Positions 1-14,700 of a DNA stretch of 64,000 nucleotides are shown here, one piece after another (position 1 is the first letter of the stretch; each line of letters begins with the position of its first letter). This DNA comes from Sabellastarte sp. h YS-2021. Taxonomy: Eukaryota > Annelida > Polychaeta > Sabellida > Sabellidae. The notes under the pieces are model-generated. The model saw nothing but the letters and a program-made list of their open reading frames with translations. It was not told the origin of the DNA and searched no databases. The stretch spans positions 6,935,454-6,999,453 of the forward strand of contig OZ024938.1 in NCBI GenBank assembly GCA_964017235.1, read 5' to 3'. The translations under genes and the position numbers were made by a program.

Positions 1-244
1 CTTTTTTGTATCCAGAATATGATCCAGATCTTTCCAGACTTCTTCTTCACTAGGCCTTGCCCTCAAAAAAATCATGAAGATCTGGTCATTACTGTTGGAG
101 TTATATCAGCTAGAAAGCTGAAGTTTTTGAAATGTATTACAATTTTTTTTGTGTGTGTACAGAATACGTTCCAGATCTTTCCCAAAAATTTAATCACTTT
201 TCTTCCATTGGACCCTATACCTACATCAAAATATGTAATGATCT

Positions 245-456
245 GGGACTGTATCTTACAGCAATACTTAGACCATTTCTAACTTAGATTTTAAGTATAT
301 CTTAGATTTCAAGTAAGGAATTATGAAACTAAACACTCCTAACTTTTGTTGCTTGAATAAAAAGCGCAAGAAGAACTTAAAGTGAAAAACCTTCCCTTAC
401 TTAGATGATCTAAGGTCACCTTATCTATCTATTGTATTGTTGTAGAATACAGACCC
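245..456 (-). mobile_element. Small MITE-like element, family with ends CTGTATTCTACA
   Basis: The 212-bp segment has imperfect inverted ends: GGGACTGTATCTTACAGCAA at 245 and TTGTTGTAGAATACAGACCC ending at 456. Related copies in the opposite orientation are at about 19515-19690 and 58938-59137, sharing a GTGACCTTAGATCTAAGTAAG-like block and a TTTCATAATTCCTTA-like block. No coding capacity. Confidence 0.6.
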
Positions 457-2594
457 AGTTCATTACTGTTTGATGTATTATAAACATACACAAACACAGA
501 GGGACAGATAGACAGACATATAAATGCATCAAAACGTCACCTGCTAGAAATAATAAAGAGTTTATTTTGAAGGGAAGTCTAGTTCTTAAGAAAAGTAATA
601 TACAAGTACATTATGACTTTTTGAACCTACCCACATCTGAGTCACAATGAACTACTGTAAGTCTGTCAGTCTCAGTCTAAAAATAGTGATAAGGTGAATT
701 GATGAAGGCTAAGAAATATACTACTTAAACTTGGGTTTTTTACTTCCCTTTTAACAGCCAGGGCCATATTGGGACAGGTCTTTAAGCCTTACCGCTTGTG
801 GTAAGCAAAAACCCAGACAGAGGTGACAATCTGGCATCAGTTGCTAAACCTGCTTCCAGACTAGGTCATTGAAGACCTACAAAACTACTTGGATATTAGA
901 ATACTTTGGTAGTAATTAAATGACAAATGTTTTGTCCATGTTTAAAGTGAGGCCATATAAGGGCAGGTTCCTGTCACTGTAACAGCCTCTTTAATGGTGT
1001 GTGACTGAATCAGTATTAGGCAATTGCTGAATGCATTCAATTTGTGTTTTATCATCATTTCACCTTATATGGTTTGTTAAAATTTTACTTAAATATTGAT
1101 GAGTTGCAGATGGCAACTAACACCCGGTTTGTAATTTGTATTCTGTTTTGTGCAAAATTTAGAAACATACCAAGTTATGACTTGAACAGCAGAATCAAGT
1201 CTTCCTTCAATTCCACAATGTAAATTATTCAGACATTTTGAAACTACTACTGTAACTTACAGTACTATAATGACATGGACATTTAAACACCATAATATTT
1301 TGGCAAGATAAATATTCTCTCTTCGGTAGAACATGTTCGAGGCGATTGGACACAACTTATATTTTGTGAATTTACATTAGATTTAGCTTCCTAAAAATGT
1401 TTGAAAAACCTCTCTTGATCTGTACTACAATATACTTGCTGGAGGGACGAAGTGGGCAACAGGGTGAATATAAACAAAAACTTGCAGAATGACATGTACA
1501 GAAAAGGATGAGTATTATATATTGTTAATCTTCATGACGGATACATTGTTTCTGTAAATGTCTAATGAGGGATGTTTTACTTTTATTATCTACCATTTTG
1601 TGTCATTTATGAGTTAAATGAATGAATATTTAATGAGAGAATATGAAACGGCTGTCAAAAAGCATGGGCAACAGTTAAAATAAGAACGTCAATCTTTAAC
1701 TTGCAATATCTCAGTCATTAATGCAAGGATTTTAATGCAACAAACACGAGCAGAAGTGCTGCAAAGAGACTTCTCTAACAATGTGAATTATATAATGGTA
1801 GATTACATAGTTTCGGAGATATTAGTGAAAAACCGGATGTTATGACGGTTATTATCCATGGTACAGAGGTGCCGTTGTATACAGAAAAAATATATCCCGC
1901 TCCGTATATATCCCCCCCCCCCCTGTATGGGTCAAATTACTCAAATACAGTGCATGGTGGGTAATAAATGGTCAGGTTTTCCCTTCACCGTGTACTGCCA
2001 ACATACAAGGTCTCTGAAGCCATATGAGGTCATCAAGGGGAAATCAGTTACGTAGAATACAATAGAAACATTTTATATAGTACAAAATTGATACAACATC
2101 CTCTTTTGCACTGGAGGTCAAAAGGGGGAAGTCCTGGGACATGTGTCAGATCGAGATCCAAATTAGCACCCACAATAGGTCAGATATACTCTGGTTGGAG
2201 GATGTGCTAATCTAAACAAGTGGGTTGTTAACTGGCTTCGAAACCTGTGATTGTGTGCTGTGATCGGACCAATTGTGGGAGTCTGTTCCTTTCAGTGGGG
2301 GAAGCCATTGCAAAACCTCGCAAACCAATGGCATTTCTACGATAAACTGAGGCAGGAGATAGCCGATTTCCACAAGTGAAGCTACTGGTTTTCTATAAAG
2401 GATGATAAATATGCAGGTTGGGAGAGTTTAATGACCCTGAATGTAATGAGATTATATTTAAACAAGATGTACATATGCAACTGTTTGGAAAGGGTGTGTA
2501 ACCTGATGAATAATGTATGGTTATAATCAAGTTTTGTACAGTAAACATAAGAGCCGCATTAAAATTTTATGCATTTTTTGTGGCTTTTTTTCAG
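457..2594. other. Upstream intron or flank without recognised gene
   Basis: No exon fitting the phase-1 entry of exon 1 was found. The stretch is AT-rich with stops in all frames and a run of Cs at about 1910-1923. Open frames here have no domain-like sequence. Confidence 0.5.
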
Positions 2595-2760
2595 AAACAT
2601 GTCAGATTGATTTGGCTATCCTGTTGGACAAATCGGGAAGTATTGTAGAAAACAACCAACCTCAGAACTGGGACCTCGTCATCAACTTCACTAAACAAGC
2701 CATTTCGATGGTGAAAGAAAATGCAGGCTCCAACATTGCTCTGATCACCTTTGGAAATGC
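2595..2760 (+). CDS. Exon 1 seen: vWA1, strand beta-1, MIDAS and helix 1
   Basis: Acceptor TTTTTTTCAG ends at 2594 and donor GTATGT starts at 2761. The exon enters in phase 1 (two bases complete a codon) and leaves in phase 2. It reads CQIDLAILLDKSGS, giving the first metal-site motif DKSGS, then helix 1 and the next core strand ending in ALITFGNA. A Cys sits 4 residues before the beta strand, as in the other four vWA domains here. An upstream exon is required by the entry phase but was not found in 1-2594. Confidence 0.93.
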
Positions 2761-5700
2761 GTATGTTTACAGTACAAATTTAGAATTTGCCCTAGTATTT
2801 AAATTGTGCCAGTGGGGAACGCCCGACCCCCACTCTATTTCCGTGGAATTGTAGGAAATTCTTCTCACATATTTGGGATTTTGGTCACCACATTATAGTG
2901 TAGGGATTGTTGCTCGACTTTTCAATATTGATCGATCATCCCACGAAGCTGTGTGTCAGCTATGGGATCACTTTTTTTGTCTCCGGACTTTCATGAATTG
3001 TGGCATTCAGCAATGAGTATCTGTTTCTTCACTGAAATTAAGCGGCAACGGGCTTTGTTAGTATTGGTGAGTGTTTCAGTGCACTACTCGTGTCTCTGAT
3101 GTCTAGTCCTTGTTTAGCGCTAGCACCTTGTTTATGTAAACTCTTAAAAAAGCACACTTTATAACAGAACTAAACTAGTTCAAGTCTGACACCATGTTTG
3201 TGTTCATTGTCGGCAACCTACTTCCTGTTTTTCGGAAGAGATATAAAACCTGACAGCTAGTACACAGGAAAGCATGAAAACTCTTATTTTATATGATTTA
3301 TATATATATATATATGTTTAATTTTATATTGCAGAAATGTATTTTTGGTGCATTAATAGTATGGTTTGATAATTTTGTGAATTAATATGGGCAAGTTTTC
3401 AAAGAACCTGTATTATCACCCACGACTTTCGTTAATGGTCCCGATATTGAAATATCAACATGGCACTTGATCCCTACACTACCTCATTGTGACTCTGATC
3501 TCCTAAGATTTTGGAATAGACATGCACATTGTTTGCTTTGTCTAGTTTTATAGTGTATATTGCCCAAGGGGCCTCCTCTCAGAAACCCAAAGGTTTAGGA
3601 AATTGATACTTGCTAGGGAAACTGGTTGGCAATGTAGTGGTGCAGTGTAATAATATGACCTTCAGTTGACCTTTGTCCTTACCATGGTGTCCTTGACCTT
3701 TACACTCATAGGGCTGCATCTCATAAACCTTATGGTACAGTACTAAAAATTGTGAAAACTAAGGAAAAATTTCTGGAAATTTGATCCAGATTTGAATCAT
3801 TCTTGAGAAGGATCAATAGGCCACAGAGAGACCGGATCTTGTGTGAAATTATGATTGAAATTCAATATATAGTTTTTGAGTTATATGTGTTACAGTGAAA
3901 GTATGAGATCAGGGAATACATGTATTCCTGCAAATTGAGGGAATGTGGACATTCCTCAGCCTTGCTAAAGGCTAAAATATACATGATATCTTTTTTCAAT
4001 CTTTTTTATTTATTTGGGGTTTAACGTCGCTTTCAACATTATACAGGTCATATCACGACGGGTAGTTGGAAGGGTAGAGGAAACCAGTACATAGAGTTCG
4101 TTAGGGTTCTGTACTGTAAACTGCCGACCAACGGCAAGCAACTACCAGCTTTCCCACTTGAGCCCGTGCGGGGATCGAACCCCAGCCTCAGAGGTGGGAG
4201 GCGAGAGTGTTACCACTCTGCCTCCGTGGCCCCGATATCTTTTTTCGAACATACACACAGATGTCTAGTATTTATAAAGCACTCATACATGTTAGGAGAT
4301 ATCAGTTTATCAGACTCTCTGTCTTAGCTGTATGCTAATGTAAAAGCCAGTACATGTATGAGTACATTATATCAACTGAAACTTCATTTTCTGAACTGAA
4401 AATTTTCCCTTACTGCAAAGAAACTTGAGCCTTCAGCAAGGCTACATAATTCCCTAAAGTGGTCAGAGAGTATGGGTATTCTCTAATATTTTCAGTCAAT
4501 GTACATATTCCCTAACTAGAAATTGTTGAGAATGTTTCTATGTATTATTACAAATAACTTTAGGTACTGTGCTATTTATGGACTGGAATCTGTATTATCC
4601 CCAAGGATGATCGGATAACATAACTTTTACTATACCATTATGAAAAAACATCAAAATTGCAGCTTTGTCTAAAAGTAGTATTCGTGTCTGTCAGCCTTGA
4701 GCTCTTCGGTTAACTTAAAATACTCAGTAGTTTTTGTTTTATTTTTTATGCATTTACTATATCAATACTTCTTTTTAAAATCTACTTTAGTTTGTGTATC
4801 CAGTATATTACACTGTCTCTAATGATTATCACAAACCCCACTGGAAATGACTGAGACAAAGCAGTTGTCAGGCAGGTTGTATTTAACCAACCTACCTATT
4901 AGATTGATTTGTCCGATGTCTGTCTATCGGTCCGTCTGTCCATCAACATTTTGGTTTCCAGACTCTATCTCTAACTTGCTTCTGCCATTCAATTTGAAAC
5001 TTAACAGGATGGTAGGACATCAGCTAAAAAACAAGATGGCCTTCATGGCCGCCATCTTGAAATTCTGTTCCTGGACTCTAATTCAAAGACTGATCAGTTT
5101 GAAACTTAACTGGATGGCAGGGTATCACCTAGGCTAGGTTGCTTTCCAAATTTGTGCCACTTTGAAAAAACAAGATTACCACCATGGCCGCCATCTTGAA
5201 ATTCTGTTTCTGGACTCTAACTCAAAGACACTTCAGACGATCGATTTGAAACATAACAGGCTGGTAGGGCACCACCTAAGCTAGGTTGCTTTCAAAATTT
5301 GTGCCATTTCAAAAAAAACAAGATGATCACCATGTCTGACATCTTGAAATTCTGTTTCCGGACTCTAACTCGAAGGTTCTTCACTTGATGGATTTTAAAC
5401 TTTACAGGGTGATAGGGCATCATCACCTAGGCAAGGTTGCTTTGAAGTTAGTGCCATTTGGAAAAAAAACAAGATGGCCAGCATGGCCGCCATCTTGAAA
5501 TTCAGTTTCCGGGCTACTTGAAGATGCTTCTGCCTATAAATTTTAAACTTCAGGCAGTGGTTATCTGGTTCCTGTCTCCTCTCTTTCTTTGGATAAAGAA
5601 GGGTCCGACATTGCCCACCATTTTATTCTCCCACTTTCTACCTTCTGGTTTGTCATTTTAGGGGTCAGTATCTTACTTTACTGGACAACAGAAGAAAGAC

Positions 5701-8700
5701 CAGAGCTCTGCACATGCTCAGTGTAACTTTATATCTTAATTTTTATTCTCTTGAGAGTATCATTACCCTGAGGAAAATAACTTCATTTTTTCCATTGGCC
5801 GAATAACAATGAGTTGGCATGAGTGTACATCTGTATGTCAAGCTAGTTTTGGCCGATAACAGTCCCTTTTTCTGTGAAAACGGACTGGTGTCCGGTCTGC
5901 ATGGAGTGGTAGTACAGGATGGTAGTATAGCACCCAGGCTAGGTTTTTTTTTTCTAAATTGGTGTCATTTGGAAAAACCAGCTGGCCGCTATCTTGAAAT
6001 TCTGTTTGTAGACTGTATCTTGAAGATTCTTCTGCTAATCGATTTCAAACTGACAGAACCCAGCATTATTTTGATATATCCAAAACCAGTATCACAGCTA
6101 TCATGTTTCATACATCTGGCATACATCCATCCTCTAGACATGACAAGTAGTAGTATGTGTAACTATCTCTGATACTGATTGTACAACCCGCCTTTTGAGG
6201 TCTACAACCCCAGTTTTCTTGTAATATACTAGCGACAAAGGACCACACCTTTCACCTCTGAGGTCAGCGGTTCAAACCCAAGACCTTAAAACGAAAGTTT
6301 GTAGTTGCTTACTGATGGTCAGCAGTTTACAGTACAGAATCTTGACCAACTGTATGTACTGGTTTCCTCTGCCCACAAAACTACCTGTCGTGATATGACC
6401 TGTACAGTGTTTAAAACAACAAAAAGGCCCAAATAAAGAAACAAATACTCACAACAGCAAGACATGTTGCTTGAGATTTTAAATCAAAAGCATATTCCCT
6501 GATTACACATATTCACTGTAACATATGCACTGACAGACTGACAGATAGGATTACAATAGTCTCACCACTTCCATTTGGAGGGAGGGGAAAAAAGAGATTA
6601 GCCCACCACACAATTAGACAGTTTCACCTTGAGTAGAATTATTGTTTGTTTTAATTTTATCCAGAGCCAAATTGGAATTTGATTTCGACACCACAGATGT
6701 GAATGTAATGCTTCAACTGGTCGAAGATATGAGATCAAAGCGTCCAAATGAGAACACCAACACCAGCTCTGCCTTCTTACTGGCTTACAACGATGTCTTC
6801 AGCGATCAGCGTAAGTAAGCAATACATAAAGCAACATGGTGCATTTAGAATTTAAAAAATATAAAAATTACAATTTTTCTGGAGAAGATAAAACTCTAGA
6901 ATTGTGTTGTTATCTTCTTGAATGATGAAAGTTAAAACTATGCTACTATTATTTTCAGCTTTTGTTTTCAAAAAAGTTTGTCCGGGATGTATCCCAGATA
7001 CCATAAGGTGTAGGAAGTTGATACTTGGTAGGAATATTGGTTAGGGATGTAGGTGTGCAAGGTCATGGTCTGACCTTGATTTAACCTTTGACCTTCCTGT
7101 ACTAAACTTGACCATTAAATTCTTGTCTGGGCTGCAACTCGGCTAATGTAAGGTGTAGGACATTGGTTAGGGGTGTAGGTGTGCAATGTCATGGTGTGAC
7201 CATGATTTGACCTTTGACCTTGCTGCAGTGACCTTGACCTTTAAAATCTTGTCCAGGCTATATGTCAGAAAGCACAAGGTGTAGGAAGTGGAAACTTGGT
7301 AGGGACATTGGTTATGGTGTGTTGATGTGAAACATCATGGTGCGACCTTGATTTCACTTTCAAACCTTGCTGTAGTGGCTTCGAGGTCAAAAATCTTGTC
7401 TGGGCTATACCTCCATGGCGTCAAGTTTCTATTTATTCCTATTTTCCAGGATAATTCCTATTTTTTCTTATTTTGGTGATGATAATGTATTTTAACACAC
7501 TAAATTTTGTTGATCACATGGAAAATGATTAATTTTTTCACATCATGATATAGTATAAATTTTACAGTATCATTGAAAAATGAAAAACCATCTATTAATA
7601 TTGTGAATCTCACAAATAACTGCTACAAAAAAACCCTATTTGTGCCTCTGGCATGAGAAATGGCCTGTCTGGGGATATGTTGGCATCCAGTTGGCGCAAT
7701 CTAGTTATGATGTTGAACTGAGTTACATGTACACATGTAGTTCCATAGAATGTGTTTTATAAGATTTTTATATGATCAATTAAATAAGTATGGTGCTTAC
7801 TTGAGTTACCCATGTATCATTTTGACTATATTTTTTCCATTGTACAAAATAAAGGGAAATGTCATGCATAATGATGGCTATAGGGGTGTTGATAGGCTAT
7901 CTTGTTAAAGAAAAATTCCTCTTTTCAGTATATTTTTTTCAGTAATATTCCTATTTTTTGACTCCCAAAATTCCTATTTTCCTATTTTCTTATACCCACT
8001 TTTAACTTGACGCCCTGTACCTCAAAAAAAGGTGTAGAAAGCTGATACTTGGTAGGGACATTGGTAACAGGGTGTTGGTATAAAATGTCATAGTATGACC
8101 TTTGACCTTGCTGTAGTGACCTTGAGTTTGAAAATCTTGTCTGGGCAATATCTCAGAAGCTGTAAGGTGTAGGAAATTGATAGTTTGTAGGGACATTTGT
8201 TGGGGGGGGGGGGGGGTGTGTTGGTGTGCAATGTCATGGTGTGACCTTGATTTGACCTTTGACCTTGCTTTAATCTTGGAAACTGTAAGGTATAGAAAAT
8301 TAACACTTGGTAGAGACATTGGTTATGGCGTGTATGTGTTCGGCATCATGTCACACTGTTTGCTCTGGAAGTTTGAGATATTTACTAAAGGTTCTGGCAA
8401 ACCTTTCATATCGATTCACTGCAAAATACATCAGGATTGAAAGAGTTTTATAATCTTATCTAATCTATTGCTTTGGAGCCACAATATCTTCTCCAAAGTG
8501 GGGAACTCGGTGGGGTAAAGTAACAGAAGAATAGGCACATGATATATTACCCATCTGAGTGTTGCAAAAATAAAGTGTCCTTAACCTCAGAATCACCTGA
8601 TACCGGTACCTCTAATTTGTCAGAAAATGTCTTTTTCCCCTTTTCCTAACACTTATAATTTTTAGTCAGTGCATTAAATAAAAAAAAACACAAACACAAA

Positions 8701-11700
8701 AATTAGTTGTAATATATTGTGACACAGGGAGAGACATAGAAAAAAAAAAATCAATACACAAAAAACATATTGCATTTTAACTGGAGAATAATGCCCCTTT
8801 CATTCTGCAGGCGGTACATCCTGCTGTAAAACATTTTACTCTGTGGTGGAACCGCCTCTTAGGTGGCCCCATTTTGTCTAAGTTGTTCACACTACAGGTG
8901 GTGTAATTTGCGGTTACAGGAGTTTCACAAATCACCCTTGTCCATCAATTTCTGTCCGAAATTCTATGCGACCTTTTGACACTTTGCCGAAATTTTCTAA
9001 CACCTTAACTGACCTTATATCACCGTATTACACCAAAAGACGGCCGAATCACAACCTTGTGTACACCGTGGACCACACCTTTGCTTACCGTAGTAACAAA
9101 TTCACATGCGCATATGCGAAATCGTCTGTGTCTGCCCGGGGTACCAAATTCAGAGACGGAAATTTTAAACATTTGAAAATGACCTTGAGACTTGCAAGGT
9201 AATGGATGTTGGGCCACTGTGTCACAAAGTGCCATATGAATCTCCAATTCCAATTCAACTTTTATAGCGCTTAATCTCTGCCAGAGTGACAGACTCTAAG
9301 GCGCAACATCATAGGTATAGTCACAAAAATCATCGTCCTTATCCATAGCAATGGTCGACATCACGGAAAACGCCATATGAGGTGGAAAATACTAAGGAGG
9401 ATAAGCTTGGCAGAACAGGTATGCCTTAAGTTTTTTTCTGAAGGAAGCAATGGAAGTGGCAGATCGTACATCATCAGGGAGTTCATTCCATATTTTGGGA
9501 GCATCATATGCAAAGCTTAAACCAAACTGCTTTGTGGATGTGTAAATAGATGGTTGGTATTGAGGAACATGTAGAATTATACCATCAGATTGACTCAACT
9601 GGGTATTATAGGCACATTGTCTAACTTTGAGAAATGGGCTGAAATATCTAGGACAGTTAGTATGTAAGTATTTGTATACCAACAAGGCAGTCTAGAAGAT
9701 GCAACGGTGCCTTATGGGTAGCCAATGAAGGGCTTTTCTTAGTGGATGTAGTTGAAGGACAGGGGAGATACCGCCCATAGTGTAAAAGGGCTATAAAAAT
9801 GATGGTAAATTTATTGATGTAACCTGGTGTTAACTACGGCTTTGATTTGTTACACTTAAGAGATCCTTGCAGTTTGGGTTACAGTCTCGCTAAACACTCA
9901 GTGGTTCGTATTTCATTGTTGCATTTGATTTATGGGAACCAGGGTTGTTGGTTTGTAAGAGTGGAGTTAAATGATGGTGCATACATGTGTTACTGGCGGA
10001 CAGGTTCTAATAGAGGGAGTTTTTTGGAAATTAATTTTAATTCAACTTTTATAGCGCTTAATCTCCACTGAGTAGTGGACTCTAAGGCATCATTAGGTGC
10101 ATCATGGCTGAAACAGAATTTTTGGGTTGTTTCCAAATCTCATTTAGCTTTTGAAATTTTAATTGGTTTTTCTTGCATCTCTGTTTAACCATGAATGCAC
10201 TTCTGATGGTTTAAAGATATTTGAACAAATTGATAAGCTAGACGTACCAACATAGAAGAATTTGCAACAACAGATATTAATATATACGATAAAAATATCA
10301 TTGGATTAGCTGTGAAACCAAGTCCCGATGGACACTAATGTCAGTGTAGGAATATTGTGTTCTGATTTCAGCTGCTGACAGAATGAATGTTCAAGATGTA
10401 GTACTTCTGATTACTGATGGCAAACCTACGTATGGTCTTGGGTGGCCAAACCCACCAAATGTAAACATTGACGCATCTCTACAACCCCAGATCAATCAAC
10501 AGGTTATCGATCAGGTAAATCCATTTTCTCTGGCACATAGTGGCTCTATGACTCCCTGCCATTATTTGGCACGCTTCCTAAATTGGCACGATTATGAATT
10601 AAGCAGTAAAATGAAACTATAGCCAGACTTGTAATCTATAACAGCCAATCTGTTACTATTACTATTACGTTTGAAAATATTCAGTCTATTACTATTACAT
10701 TTTAAAGTTTTAAATCTATTACTATTACTTTGGCATCTATTACTTTGTATTACTTTCTATTACATTCTATTACAATTTCTGAGCCTGGGAATATATGCAA
10801 ATATCTCCCAAGTTTTTATGCTAACGCACAAAATATCTGCGTGTTGGGTGTAATGCTGCATGTTTACAAAATGGATGTGCCCTTATTGTTTTGCAGGAAT
10901 CTTTTAATTTTTTTGGTAATTTTGGTGATTTTATTTGAAAACACAATGGATATCATGAAATCACTACAGTGTATTCAAAACACACTTGCTAGGATTGTCA
11001 CAAACTGTAACAAATACACACGGGCATCTCCTATTCTCAAACGACTCCCTTGGCTCCCAGTTGAATTTTGCTGTATCCTCAAAACTGCCACTCTAGTTTA
11101 CAAGTTTCTTCACAATGGTCATCCCTGTTACTTTGGTCCTCTTTCGTCTACTCATTGTGGAAGATATAGTACAAGATACAACCATCCAGATAAAAGGTTC
11201 CTCAATTCTGTCCATCTATACATAAATCCAAAAATCACTTTGGCCACAGCTTTGCTTTTGATGCTCCCACGGTTTGGAATCATTTGCCTGATGAGGTCCG
11301 TTCTGCCCCAACTCTCGCCTGTTTCAGGAAAAGGATAAAATCGTATCTCTTCAAAAAGGCATTCCCAACTTAGCATACACTCTATGATCTCTATCCGGCG
11401 TCTCCATGGTACTGGACCTGGCAACGGCTATGGACAGATGATTTTTTGAATTTGATTTTGGTGTTGCGCCTTAGAGTCTGCCTAGCAGAGATTAAGCGCT
11501 ATAAAAGTACAGAATAGAATAGAAATGAATTATTCCAAAGCCAGACACTAACAACATTACTACTGAGCCGGTGTAGTAATCATGCATGCATACAAAATAT
11601 GAGGTCAGAGCATTCTATGGGGTTTCCCCCAACAGTATTTTGTGACAATTTATGGACTTTCAAGTTTGTGCACAACTCATTAATATCCATGCAACAGTAT

Positions 11701-14700
11701 TTCATAAATACAGTAGAACCTCAATTATCCGGCCCTCTATAATCCGAATCTCCGGATTAACCGAACCGAAATCTTTTCTCCCTACTGGCTGTACATATAA
11801 TGCACGGTCTTAAGCGTGAGCGATATTACAGGATTTTAGACATTCTCGGAAACCATAAATTCTAGTGCTTTATAAAACTTACCGTCCACAAAAACACCTA
11901 ATTTCTTTGATCTTTATCCCATTGTTTCAATAGGGGAGGGGTTAATTCATTTACATGACCCCACTACACAACTTCTTTGACAATGCTCCTGTCACTAATT
12001 GTGTTCGATTGGGTTTTGCAATTTATAATCTCCCGGAGTAGGTCCATTCACAGACTGATGTGCATTAAAAAGAAAGACATCAACAATGCTTGGCCAACCG
12101 AATATACCCATTGAAGACGTGTTCGGTTAGGTCTTTATAATAAATAATCTTCCAGAGTATTTCACTCGACAAAATGCATGGCGACATTCATCTAAAAATG
12201 AAATGCCAAAACTGCATGTACAAAATGAACACACCCAGCTCAGGTCTGCGTAATATTTTAAATAGAAATGTTTGATAATATCCATAGATGTAGAGCAAAT
12301 AAGTCAAAATTAGAGGGTCAGTTGTATTATAATTGCACAAATTAATTAAACTACTTTACCAATGACCACCCACGTCTATATTTAATGCATAAAAACGATT
12401 GTTCTTCAATTATTGCCCACTTGGTAACTGATAGATGGTGAATTTCGGTTTCCTTCATCTACCCGAACCCCTCGATTATCCAACCTTATTGTATGTCCCC
12501 TATTAGGTTCGGATAATTGAGGTTCTACTGCAGTAGGGCTACAGTGCTTGAAGACTTCTCCATCACATGTATAATGGACATGGTGGGAGGACCACCCCCA
12601 CATTTAAACATTTCTAGAGTCAACACTTGACATTTGCTAACTTTAACTGCGGCGCCTTGCAGTATTTATTTATTTTTGGTTTTACATTGCGTTCAACAGC
12701 CAGCGTCATATTGTGACGGGTAGTTTACGGGTGAAGGAACCAGTGTATACTAGTTGGTCAAGATTCTGCACTGTAAACCACCGGGCATCAGCAAGTAAGT
12801 ACCAACTTTCCAACATGAAGAGCCCGGGCCTAGATTTGAACTGGTAACCTCAGAAGTTGAAGGCCAGCACTCTAACCGCTCCACCATTGAGCCCCCTACG
12901 GCTTGCAGTGAAAGCTCCAACATTATTAGGCTTATAGAATGAGTGTGTATCCATGTGCTTGACTTGCGGATGCTGCTAGCGGATGCCTCTGGCGGCTGCT
13001 GTTTGCAGCTTGTGGTAATTTTTGAAGCAGCTTCCACATTTATCAAAGTTCTCCATCCATCCACTCAAAAGTCTGTCAAACAGCTTAATTGGTGAGAGCT
13101 CCCATTGTGTGGAAGGCGATTCCTAATGAGATTCGTGCTTTCCCTTGAATTGCTTCTTTAAGGAAGAAGGTTAAGTCGTACCTCTACATACAAGGCATAC
13201 CCCACCTTAGTTTAAATGCTCCTCTGGTTGCTTTCCGTCCCTGGATACTGATATTGGTTGACCGTTTTGGTAATGTTGCACCTTAGAGTCCCCTTGTAAT
13301 GGCGGGATTAAGTGCTATAAAAGTCCAATTAGAATTAGAATCTACTGTACTGAGTTTGTGCTGCAGCTGCAAATGTCTCTGACTTGTTTGTGAGAATGGA
13401 CACTTGAAAGTGACCATCCGTTACCATGCTTGAACCTACTGGAATTTACCACTGAAGAGAAGGAGATTGACTAGACCATGTTTCGGTCCCATCATGCATT
13501 GCTGTTGATCTTTCTGACGGTACGCAATGGCAAGGGACAGAGTTCACATGTATTTGTTTTCTGTGTAAATTTCGTATTGCGGGAAATTATTGCAATAACT
13601 TCAGAAAATTCCTTGATATCTGTACATGGCTGTGTCTAGTTTACAATACATATGGTGTTACACTAAACTACATTTTACAAGCACAGGAATTTCTTTCTTA
13701 GATAGTTGTGCAATGTTGAAGGTTTGGTTACATTTTAAAAATAGGTTGAACCTTTTTACATACCAGTTGGATATCAAAATATAGGCATCAAACTATTAGT
13801 GAACGGCACATATACGTACCTCAAAGAATGCAAGTAACGGTTTTAATACCAGTGATAATATATGTACAAATACGCCGTTCATAACTTACACAGAAAACAA
13901 GCACGTGTGAGCTTTGTCCCTCACCATTGCGTACCGTCAGAAATATCAATACGTGGATGCAATACATTCTATACGTGGAATGCGTGACGGGAGAGAAACT
14001 TGGTATAGAGATTGACTGAAAACCCATAGGTACTAAAACGGTGGCACTTGTAAAACATGTACAGGCTACCGATGGAAGTTTTCTTGGAAAGGTACAAATG
14101 TGAGTTTGGATATGCAACTGTCAGACAATTGGACAAAGGTAGTTATCATTTCTTTGATGTTTTGAGAATATTGGCCTCCTCAATATTATCAATCTGTACA
14201 CAAATAAAAAAACAGTTTGTGGCCAGCTTTGCTTTAAATGCTCACACAGTTTGAAATTATTTATGTGATGAGGTCTGTTCTGCCCCCCCCCCCCCCCCCC
14301 AACTCTTGCCTGTTTAAAAAAAAGGCTAAAATCTTATCTCTTTGATAAGGCTTTTCCACGTCAGAATAGAAAAAATGCAGTGTCTCCGTGGTATTGACCT
14401 GGCTATGTCTATAGAATGATGATTACTGAATTGGACCTGGTGTTACACTGTAAAGTCTGCTTTGGCAGAGATTAAGTGCTAGAGTAAGAAATCTAAAATT
14501 CGCCACATATCTGAAATTCGCCACATGTGAAAATACTAATAAAATAAATGAATTGTGGTGAGATTTGTTGACTGTATAGTAAATTAAAGCTTTTTGAACT
14601 GAAAAATACCAATTTTTAGACAAAAACATCATTTTCTTCATAAAATTAACTAAGGTTTTAGAGGTGGCGAATTTTAGATTCCTGGCGAATTTTAGATTTC

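Noticed and set aside
754..810. Possible exon between TTTAACAG and GTAAGC
   Set aside because: Splice sites look fair, but the peptide (RAILGQVFKPYRL) has no vWA or EGF feature and the phase does not help exon 1; a chance pair of sites is more likely.
13821..14117. 98-codon - strand frame starting with a signal-like sequence
   Set aside because: It covers one arm of an inverted repeat and unrelated intron sequence; no splice or family evidence.
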